Origin: an uncultured Clostridia bacterium
GTDB lineage: Bacteria; Bacillota; Clostridia; Oscillospirales; Oscillospiraceae
Assembly (NCBI GenBank): GCA_946184215.1
Contig: CAMHER010000120.1
Location: forward strand, 1 to 6,114
Direction: 5' to 3'
DNA: 6,114 nucleotides
In this document: positions 1 through 4,696 of the stretch, piece by piece
Layout of the letters: the number at the start of each line of letters is the position of its first letter
How positions within the stretch are numbered: position 1 is the first letter of the stretch
Made by a program: the position numbers and the translations under genes
The notes under the pieces: generated by a model
The model's input: the letters and a program-made list of their open reading frames with translations, nothing else
The model's database searches: none
What the model was told of the DNA's origin: nothing

Positions 1-486
1 TTCGCAGAAGGTCTCGCGGACGGCCTTTGCGCAGGTCTCATCCATCGTGAAACGGGTGCGGTCCCAGTCGCAGGAGACGCCCATGCTCTTCTGCTGTTCG
101 ACGATGCGGTCGCCGTACTGACGTTTCCAGTCCCACACACGCTCAAGAAACTTGTCCCGTCCGAGATCATAGCGGGTCTTCCCCTCTTCTTTTCTCAGCA
201 CTTCCTCGACCTTGATCTGCGTGGCAATGCCTGCGTGGTCAACGCCTGGGAGCCAGAGCGCAGAATAGCCCTGCATGCGCTTGTAGCGCGTCAGGATATC
301 CTGCAGTGTCGCGTCCAGCGCATGGCCCATGTGGAGCTGCCCTGTGACGTTGGGAGGCGGCATGACGATGGAGAACGGCTTCTTTGCGGGATCGATTGTT
401 CCCTTGAAATATCCGCCCTTCATCCAAAGGTCGTATATTTTGCTTTCGACCGCTTTGGGGTCGTAGGTTTTCGGCAATTCTTTCAT
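1..486 (-). CDS. valS: Valyl-tRNA synthetase, N-terminal part (cut by window edge)
   Basis: Cytoplasmic class I aminoacyl-tRNA synthetase that charges tRNA-Val with valine. Only the first 162 codons are present; the reading frame is still open at position 1, and full-length family members are roughly 880 residues. The start ATG (486-484) gives MKELPKTYDPKAVESKIYDLW, the usual ValRS opening, and follows a GGAGAAG Shine-Dalgarno sequence about 8 nt upstream. The class I signature is seen as PPPNVTGQLHMGHA, with HMGH (the HIGH motif) at residues 52-55, in the N-terminal half of the Rossmann catalytic domain. LPGVDHAGIATQ (79-90) and the GVSCDWDRTRFTMD stretch (136-149) are also typical of ValRS. 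The KMSKS loop, most of the editing domain and the anticodon-binding domain lie outside the window. The gene sits behind a valine-specific T-box leader, which independently supports the assignment. The visible part has no frameshift. Confidence 0.97.
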   Translation of the reverse strand, partial: MKELPKTYDPKAVESKIYDLWMKGGYFKGTIDPAKKPFSIVMPPPNVTGQLHMGHALDATLQDILTRYKRMQGYSALWLPGVDHAGIATQIKVEEVLRKEEGKTRYDLGRDKFLERVWDWKRQYGDRIVEQQKSMGVSCDWDRTRFTMDETCAKAVRETFCE

Positions 487-541
487 TTTAACTTCTCCAA
501 TCCTTTTTTACTTGATGCAACGATTTCCCTTTGCAACGGAT

Positions 542-592
542 CGGAGGATATTGCCGTTTCTTCTGGCAGTATGCTCCACACTATCGCCTCCG
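542..592 (-). other. Hairpin in the valS leader, downstream of the T-box terminator
   Basis: Between the T-box terminator and the valS start, the RNA can form an outer helix CGGAGG/CCUCCG (592-587 with 547-542). An inner helix pairs 572-565 with 555-548 (8 bp, one C-A mismatch) around a nine-base loop. A bulge of about 14 nt on one side separates the two helices. No U-tract follows, so this is not a terminator. It would be present only in read-through mRNA. Its role is unknown; a stability or processing element is possible. Confidence 0.4.
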
Positions 593-600
593 TTTCAAAT

Positions 601-633
601 AAAAACGCCCTGAGGTCACAAGACCTCAGGGCG
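601..633 (-). terminator. Intrinsic terminator of the valS T-box riboswitch
   Basis: A perfect 12-bp stem CGCCCTGAGGTC/GACCTCAGGGCG (633-622 with 617-606) closes a TTGT loop and is followed by UUUUUAUUU. It is the regulated attenuator of valS. Part of its 5' strand (CCUGAG, 630-625) can instead pair with UUCAGG (658-653) just upstream of the T-box motif, giving mutually exclusive terminator and antiterminator folds. Confidence 0.93.
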
Positions 634-840
634 ATAAAATACCGCGGTACCACCTGAATTCCGCTTAATAAGAAGCGGCACTCTTTGCTCCTGTAACGGG
701 GAGATCCGCCTGCCGCTACTGATCTTTCACGGCAGATGCTCCGGGCCGACCTTCCGCACGCCTTTGCAGAAACTTTCACCGACCGTTTCCTCTCTGAGGC
801 AAAGATAATGCGTACTCCTGCCCTTCCTCGCAGTTATTGG
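601..840 (-). promoter_or_regulatory. T-box riboswitch, valine-specific (tRNA-Val sensing leader of valS)
   Basis: The leader RNA reads out uncharged tRNA-Val and controls transcription into valS. The 14-nt T-box AGGUGGUACCGCGG is at 655-642, with the tRNA acceptor-binding bulge UGGU at 652-649, which fits an ACCA 3' end. Stem I can be folded as GGGC/GCCC (823-820 with 746-743), GUACGC/GCGUGC (815-810 with 761-756), CUUUGC/GCAAAG (804-799 with 767-762) and a distal GGAAAC/GUUUCU helix. It carries the AGUA sequence and an AGAGAG element. The 3' side of the specifier loop (755-747) reads GGAAGGUCG, placing specifier codon GUC at 750-748, a valine codon followed by a purine. A CUGCCG/CGGCAG hairpin and a CCGCUU/AAGCGG hairpin follow before the T-box. 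The helices are hand-folded; the T-box motif, terminator and specifier agree with each other and with the downstream gene. Confidence 0.95.
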
Positions 841-842
841 AA

Positions 843-871
843 ATTATAGAATAACTTGTTCCTTTTGTCAA
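843..871 (-). promoter_or_regulatory. Consensus sigma-A promoter of valS
   Basis: A perfect -35 TTGACA (871-866), a 17-bp spacer and a perfect -10 TATAAT (848-843). The predicted start is near 836, so the transcript begins just before T-box stem I. The -35 box overlaps the trxA stop codon (870-868), packing the promoter against the upstream gene. A full-consensus promoter suits an attenuation-controlled gene, where regulation occurs after initiation. Confidence 0.9.
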
Positions 872-1176
872 GCTTGGGTCAGCCTTTTCAGCCCGTCAAG
901 ATCCGTCACGCCGACGTTGCGGGCGATCTCGGCGCCGTCCTTGAAGGCAATGAGCGTCGGGATGCTGAAAATGTTGTAACGGGCGGCAATTTCGGGCTGC
1001 TCGTCCACATCGACCTTACCGACCTTGACGACGGTGCCCATTTCGGACTCAAAAGCGTCCAGAATCGGAGCCTGCATGCGGCAGGGGCCGCACCAGGTGG
1101 CCCAAAAGTCAACAAGTGTGGTGCCGGAAGCGATTGCCTCGTCAAAAGATTTGCTGTCAAAATGTGCAATTGCCAT
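868..1176 (-). CDS. trxA: Thioredoxin
   Basis: Small cytoplasmic dithiol oxidoreductase of 102 residues, the usual thioredoxin length (about 105). It reduces disulfides in target proteins and is re-reduced by a thioredoxin reductase. The active site WCGPC is at residues 28-32 within LVDFWATWCGPCR. The conserved cis-proline is in SIPTL (P73), and KVDVDEQPEIAARYNI (54-69) is the classic central segment. The ATG at 1176-1174 is preferred because AAGGAG lies 8 nt upstream. An open frame runs further upstream to 1326, but it would overlap the trxB coding end and adds non-thioredoxin sequence. trxB is 28 bp upstream on the same strand, so the pair is probably one operon and the reductase is the likely partner. 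The stop codon is embedded in the -35 box of the valS promoter. Confidence 0.96.
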   Translation of the reverse strand: MAIAHFDSKSFDEAIASGTTLVDFWATWCGPCRMQAPILDAFESEMGTVVKVGKVDVDEQPEIAARYNIFSIPTLIAFKDGAEIARNVGVTDLDGLKRLTQA

Positions 1177-1204
1177 AATACTTTCTCCTTTTCGTGTTTC
1201 TTTG

Positions 1205-2020
1205 TTATTTGTTGTTGTCGATATATTCACAGGCGCTGAGCGCGGCCACGTTGCCCTCGCCCGCAGCCTTGGCAAGCTGATACGGTTTTCCCGTGCAGTC
1301 TCCCGCGGCAAATACGCCGGGAACATTCGTCTGCATCTTTCTGTCTGTCACGATACCGCCCTCGGCATATTCCAGTCCCGGTACCAGCTTCGTAACCGAA
1401 ACCGTATCTTTAATGACAAACACGCCGTCGACCTTGTGCTCCTCACCGCCGGCAACGACCGTGTCCGCCTTCATTCCACCGCGAATCTCATAGCGCGCCG
1501 CCTTGGTCATGCGCAGCACGGTGCAGCCGATGCTCTCCAGGAAATCCGCGTCGTGCGAGGCTTCCTCGCCATTGCCGATCACCGCCACGGTCTTGCCGCG
1601 GTACAGCATACCGTCGCAGGTAGCGCAGTAGCTGACGCCGCGGCCGAGATACTCACCCTCGCCGGGATAGAGCTTTTCTCTTGTGATACCGGCTGCGATG
1701 ATAACGGCGGAGCAGTTGCAGAAGTCACTGCCCACCGCGACGCCGAAGCTCTTGCCGATGGGCATAACGCTAAGCGCACGGCCGCTGATCACATCGGCGC
1801 CGCTGGAACGGAGCTGCGAAGAGAGGATCTCGCTGATCTCTTTTCCGGTCGCAGAAGGGATTCCGGGATAATTGGTAATCTTCTCTGCCTTATACAGGCT
1901 GCTCGTCTCAGCGCTGTTCGTGATCACGCCGACCGTTTTTCCGCGATTTACGCAGGTCAATGCCGCCGAGACACCGGCAATGCTGCCGCCGATAATGACT
2001 ACATCGTATTTATCTTTCAC
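1205..2020 (-). CDS. trxB: Thioredoxin reductase-like flavoprotein, short atypical form (possibly ferredoxin-dependent)
   Basis: FAD-containing disulfide reductase of 271 residues, clearly shorter than NADPH-dependent TrxB proteins (about 305-320), and expected to reduce the adjacent thioredoxin. The N-terminal FAD site is VVIIGGSIAG (7-16), with Ser13 where GxGxxG usually has its second Gly. ITNYPG (48-53) and GRGVSYCATCDG (126-137) are typical; the redox pair is C132/C135. The C-terminal FAD segment VPGVFAAGDCTGKPYQLAKA (233-252) is intact. The second nucleotide-binding region keeps VIGNGEEA (148-154), but HRRxxxR is replaced by RMTKAAR (170-176), and about 35 residues of that domain are missing. 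This resembles the clostridial ferredoxin-linked flavin thioredoxin reductases, though that assignment is inference. The start is GTG 2020-2018, behind AAGGAAGTGAT. A GTG at 2029 abuts that ribosome site and is unlikely. It leads an operon with trxA. Confidence 0.9.
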   Translation of the reverse strand: MKDKYDVVIIGGSIAGVSAALTCVNRGKTVGVITNSAETSSLYKAEKITNYPGIPSATGKEISEILSSQLRSSGADVISGRALSVMPIGKSFGVAVGSDFCNCSAVIIAAGITREKLYPGEGEYLGRGVSYCATCDGMLYRGKTVAVIGNGEEASHDADFLESIGCTVLRMTKAARYEIRGGMKADTVVAGGEEHKVDGVFVIKDTVSVTKLVPGLEYAEGGIVTDRKMQTNVPGVFAAGDCTGKPYQLAKAAGEGNVAALSACEYIDNNK

Positions 2021-2049
2021 AAGTATCACTTCCTTTGTTTTATTACTCT

Positions 2050-2078
2050 AACATATTTTTATTGTAATTGCTACTCAA
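2050..2078 (-). promoter_or_regulatory. Probable trxBA promoter
   Basis: A -35-like TTGAGT (2078-2073), a 17-bp spacer and a -10-like TATGTT (2055-2050), each 4/6 to consensus. The predicted start is near 2043, shortly before the trxB ribosome site at about 2037-2027. It lies face to face with, and overlaps, the glnS promoter. An alternative -10, TACAAT, lies a little upstream but has a poorer -35. Confidence 0.45.
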
Positions 2079-2090
2079 ATCAGTTATAAT
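2062..2090 (+). promoter_or_regulatory. Probable glnS promoter
   Basis: A -35-like TTGTAA (2062-2067, 4/6), a 17-bp spacer and a perfect -10 TATAAT (2085-2090). The predicted start is near 2097, leaving a leader of only about 27 nt with AGGAG at 2109-2113. There is therefore no room for a T-box or other long riboswitch. Confidence 0.75.
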
Positions 2091-2123
2091 GGCAAAGAAT
2101 TTACAAACAGGAGATAAATTCGA

Positions 2124-3806
2124 ATGGATGAGACCAGAAACTTTATTGAAGAATTCGTAAAAGAAGATCTGCAGGAAGGCAACCGCTGTTACGGCATGCA
2201 GATCCATACCCGTTTCCCGCCCGAGCCGAACGGCTATCTTCACATCGGCCACTGCAAGGCGCTGACAATCGATTTCTCTACAGCCGAGCACTTCGGCGGC
2301 ATCTGCAATCTCCGCATGGATGATACGAATCCCGCCAAAGAGGACACCGAATATGTCGACGCCATCCAGGAGGATATCCACTGGCTCGGCTTTGACTGGG
2401 GCGATCGTTTCTTCTACGGTTCCGATTATTTTGATAAAACCTATGAGTACGCTCTTGAGCTGATCCGCAAGGGCCTTGCTTATGTTTGCGAGCTGACACC
2501 GGAGCAGTTCCGCGAATACCGCGGCGATACGACGCACCCCGCTGTCTCTCCCTGGCGTGATCGCCCGATCGAGGAGAGTCTGGATCTCTTTGAGCGCATG
2601 AAGAACGGCGAGTTTGAAGAGGGACGCTATACGCTGCGCGCCAAGATCGATCTGGAGAGCGGCAACTTCAACATGCGCGATCCGGTGCTGTACCGCATCC
2701 GCTATATCGAGCATCACCGTCAGGGGACCAAATGGTGCATCTTCCCGATGTACGACTTTGCCCACCCGATCCAGGACGCGCTCGAGGGAATCACTCATTC
2801 GCTGTGCTCGCTTGAATATGAAGCGCACCGTCCGCTATACGACTGGGTCGTGTCCAATGTCTCGATCCCCGGCATCAAGCCCCGTCAGATCGAGTTTGCC
2901 CGTCTTGGCATCAACTATACGGTCATGTCCAAGAGAAAGCTGCGCCAGCTCGTTGAAGAGGGGCGCGTTTCCGGTTGGGACGATCCCCGGATGCCGACGC
3001 TGTGCGGTCTGCGCCGCCGCGGCTATACCTCCCGTTCGATCCGTACGTTCTGCGAAAAAATCGGCGTGTCCAAGGTCGATTCCACCGTCGACTGGGCACT
3101 GCTTGAAAGCTGCCTGCGCGACGATCTGAACGAAAACGCTCGCCGCGTGATGGCAGTCTTGAACCCCGTGAAGCTGACGGTCACAAATTATCCCGAGGGG
3201 AAAACAGAGCTTCTCACGGTGGAGAACAATCCTCTTCGTCCTGAGGACGGAACACGCGAGGTCAGTTTCTCCCGTGATCTGTTCATTGAGGCTGACGACT
3301 TTATGGAAGTCCCTGCGCCGAAGTTCAAGCGGATGTATCCGGGCTTTGAGGTCCGTCTGAAGGGGGCGTATCTCGTCACCTGCACCGGCTGCCGCAAGGA
3401 CGAGGACGGAAATGTCGTCGAGATCTTCTGCGAATATGATCCGGAAAGCCGCGGCGGCGATCCCGCTGACGGCCGCAAGGTCAAGGGCGCCACGATCCAC
3501 TGGGTGGATGCCAACAACTGCGCGGACGCCGAGGTAAGAGTCTATGACTATCTCTTTACCGACCCCGATCCGGACGGTCCTGACAAGAACTTCCTCGACT
3601 ATATCAATCCCGACAGCCTCAAAGTGCTGACTGGCTGCAAGGTCGAGAAATGCCTCGCTGAAATCCCGATGCCGGAAAAGGGCAAGAATTCTGAGGGCTT
3701 CCAGTTCATGCGCCAGGGTTATTTCTGTCTGGACAACAAGGATGCCAAACCTGACCACCTTGTCTTCAACCGTGCCGTCGCTCTTAAAGAGAGCTTTCGT
3801 AAATAA
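2124..3806 (+). CDS. glnS: Glutaminyl-tRNA synthetase
   Basis: Cytoplasmic class I synthetase that attaches glutamine directly to tRNA-Gln. The protein has 560 residues, close to the E. coli enzyme (about 554), and appears full length. The HIGH motif is at residues 40-43 in FPPEPNGYLHIGHCKA, the KMSKS-equivalent is VMSKR (267-271), and LRMDDTNPAKEDTEYVDAI (63-81) is the conserved GlxRS block. The GlnRS subtype is supported by DFAHPIQDALEGITHSLCSL (211-230), LNENARRVMAVLNPVKL (335-351) at the entry to the anticodon-binding beta-barrels, and the C-terminal GYFCLDNKD segment, which bacterial GluRS lacks. AGGAG lies 10 nt before the ATG. Many Firmicutes make Gln-tRNA through GluRS and GatCAB, so a GlnRS is notable, although it occurs in a number of clostridia. 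A strong terminator follows. Confidence 0.96.
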   Translation: MDETRNFIEEFVKEDLQEGNRCYGMQIHTRFPPEPNGYLHIGHCKALTIDFSTAEHFGGICNLRMDDTNPAKEDTEYVDAIQEDIHWLGFDWGDRFFYGSDYFDKTYEYALELIRKGLAYVCELTPEQFREYRGDTTHPAVSPWRDRPIEESLDLFERMKNGEFEEGRYTLRAKIDLESGNFNMRDPVLYRIRYIEHHRQGTKWCIFPMYDFAHPIQDALEGITHSLCSLEYEAHRPLYDWVVSNVSIPGIKPRQIEFARLGINYTVMSKRKLRQLVEEGRVSGWDDPRMPTLCGLRRRGYTSRSIRTFCEKIGVSKVDSTVDWALLESCLRDDLNENARRVMAVLNPVKLTVTNYPEGKTELLTVENNPLRPEDGTREVSFSRDLFIEADDFMEVPAPKFKRMYPGFEVRLKGAYLVTCTGCRKDEDGNVVEIFCEYDPESRGGDPADGRKVKGATIHWVDANNCADAEVRVYDYLFTDPDPDGPDKNFLDYINPDSLKVLTGCKVEKCLAEIPMPEKGKNSEGFQFMRQGYFCLDNKDAKPDHLVFNRAVALKESFRK

Positions 3807-3820
3807 GGTTCTTATACATT

Positions 3821-3857
3821 ACGCCGCCTGTCGATTGACAGGCGGCGTTCTTGTTTT
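3821..3857 (+). terminator. Intrinsic terminator of glnS
   Basis: A perfect 12-bp stem ACGCCGCCTGTC/GACAGGCGGCGT (3821-3832 with 3837-3848) closes a GATT loop and is followed by TCTTGTTTT. It starts 14 bp after the glnS stop and lies in the convergent gap before the DUF554 gene. The opposite strand lacks a good U-tract after the stem, so termination in the minus direction would be weaker. The plus-strand U-tract reaches the end of the DUF554 coding region. Confidence 0.9.
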
Positions 3858-4566
3858 ATAGCAAATTTGACAGAAGTGCTTTTAGCGGGAAATACAGGAT
3901 CGGCAGAAAAATTCCAGGAAGCATGTCTCCGATCTTGATATGCTTCTGTGAGATGCCGAGCAGGTTGATCGCCATGCCGATAAATAGTGTCCCACCGACG
4001 GCAGACATCTCTGTTACGACCTCCGTCGTCAGGACCGGCGCTGCGACAGACGCCAGCAAGGCAATTCCGCCCTGGATCACGAGTACGGACACTGCGGACA
4101 GCATTACGCCCGCGCCAAGCGCCGCGGCGAAAATCAGTGAACTCATCAGATCCATGATGCTCTTTGCGATCAAAATATCGTAATTATGATTCAGGCCTGC
4201 CTCGATCGAGCCGATCACCGTCATCGTACCGACGCAAAAGAGCATGGTCGTCGTCATGAAAGCTTCGGCAAAGGGGCCGTTGCCTAATTTTGTTCCCTTC
4301 AGCCGCTCTTTGATCCGGTCGGACGCGCCGTTCATGCGATCGTCCAACTTCAGCCAAACGCCGATCACCGTTCCGATGACGAGACAGATCATCACAATGA
4401 GAATGTTGCTGGTCTGTATGGCGCTCTGCACGCCGATCACGAACGTACATAGCGCAATTCCCATCATAATCCCCTGAGTATAGTTTTCCTTGATCCTGCT
4501 GCCGAAAAGAAGCCCAAGCGATGAGCCGATAAGCACCGTGGCAACATTGATTAGAACTGCAAGCAT
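3856..4566 (-). CDS. DUF554 family integral membrane protein (YdfK/YqgA-like)
   Basis: A polytopic inner-membrane protein of 236 residues, a usual length for the family, whose function is unknown. About seven or eight hydrophobic segments are visible, near residues 3-22, 32-50, 54-72, 103-120, 132-156, 158-178, 186-205 and 213-230. A basic cytoplasmic-type loop sits at about 72-95 (DRMNGASDRIKERLKGTK). The family is recognised from the N-terminal pattern MLAVLINVATVLIGSSLGLL and the conserved FCVGTMTVIGSIEAGL (110-125) followed by ILIAKSIMDLMSS. Start ATG 4566-4564 is chosen because it follows GAGG by about 8 nt and lies downstream of a good promoter. A longer in-frame GTG start at 4605 is upstream of the predicted transcription start. 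The gene is transcribed alone, convergent to glnS and divergent from the gene at 4697. Nothing in the context reveals a substrate. Confidence 0.9.
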   Translation of the reverse strand: MLAVLINVATVLIGSSLGLLFGSRIKENYTQGIMMGIALCTFVIGVQSAIQTSNILIVMICLVIGTVIGVWLKLDDRMNGASDRIKERLKGTKLGNGPFAEAFMTTTMLFCVGTMTVIGSIEAGLNHNYDILIAKSIMDLMSSLIFAAALGAGVMLSAVSVLVIQGGIALLASVAAPVLTTEVVTEMSAVGGTLFIGMAINLLGISQKHIKIGDMLPGIFLPILYFPLKALLSNLL

Positions 4567-4591
4567 TGCCGTAACCTCGCGTTTTTCCGAT

Positions 4592-4620
4592 ATTTTATCA
4601 CGCACTTATCATGATTGCAA
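4592..4620 (-). promoter_or_regulatory. Promoter of the DUF554 gene
   Basis: A -35-like TTGCAA (4620-4615), a 17-bp spacer and a -10-like TAAAAT (4597-4592, 5/6). The predicted start is near 4585, about 20 nt before the ATG. The -35 box forms the core of the left arm of the inverted repeat 4612-4644. Confidence 0.65.
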
Positions 4621-4644
4621 TACTTTGCTCTACCGTTGCAATCA
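4612..4644. repeat. Perfect 9-bp inverted repeat spanning both divergent -35 boxes
   Basis: The arms are TGATTGCAA (4612-4620) and TTGCAATCA (4636-4644), perfect reverse complements separated by 15 bp. Each arm contains the TTGCAA -35 hexamer of one of the two divergent promoters. Arm centres are 24 bp apart, a little over two helical turns, so a dimeric regulator contacting one face of the DNA is conceivable. Part of the symmetry follows automatically because TTGCAA is self-complementary; the flanking TGA/TCA is the additional match. Confidence 0.6.
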
Positions 4645-4663
4645 CAGCAGAATCTGCTATAAT
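4636..4663 (+). promoter_or_regulatory. Promoter of the membrane protein gene at 4697
   Basis: A -35-like TTGCAA (4636-4641), a 16-bp spacer and a perfect TATAAT (4658-4663) preceded by an extended -10 TG at 4655-4656. The predicted start is near 4670, giving a leader of about 27 nt that contains AAAGGA at 4682-4687. Confidence 0.8.
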
Positions 4664-4696
4664 GCATTTATCTATTCAGAGAAAGGACGTGGAGCG

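Noticed and set aside
235..657. 140-codon plus-strand open frame opposite valS and the T-box
   Set aside because: It is antisense to valS and runs through the T-box terminator. There is no ribosome site and no recognisable protein.
483..779. 98-codon minus-strand open frame across the T-box leader
   Set aside because: It spans the structured riboswitch and reads through its terminator. The region is fully explained as regulatory RNA.
868..1326. Extended thioredoxin frame beginning at 1326
   Set aside because: The extra N-terminal residues are out-of-frame trxB coding sequence, and the ribosome site points to the ATG at 1176.
1025..2089. 354-codon plus-strand open frame opposite trxA and trxB
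   Set aside because: This is a long antisense frame produced by GC-rich third positions of trxB. The minus-strand genes have clear motifs and ribosome sites.
2043..2828. 261-codon minus-strand open frame opposite the start of glnS
   Set aside because: It is antisense to a clearly recognisable GlnRS catalytic domain and has no independent family signal. It also overlaps both divergent promoters.
2835..3758. 307-codon minus-strand open frame opposite the second half of glnS
   Set aside because: It is a shadow of glnS on the opposite strand, with no ribosome site or conserved motif.
4177..4605. Longer DUF554 start at GTG 4605
   Set aside because: The predicted -10 box overlaps this GTG and the transcription start falls downstream of it. 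The ATG at 4566 has a proper ribosome site and matches the family N-terminus.
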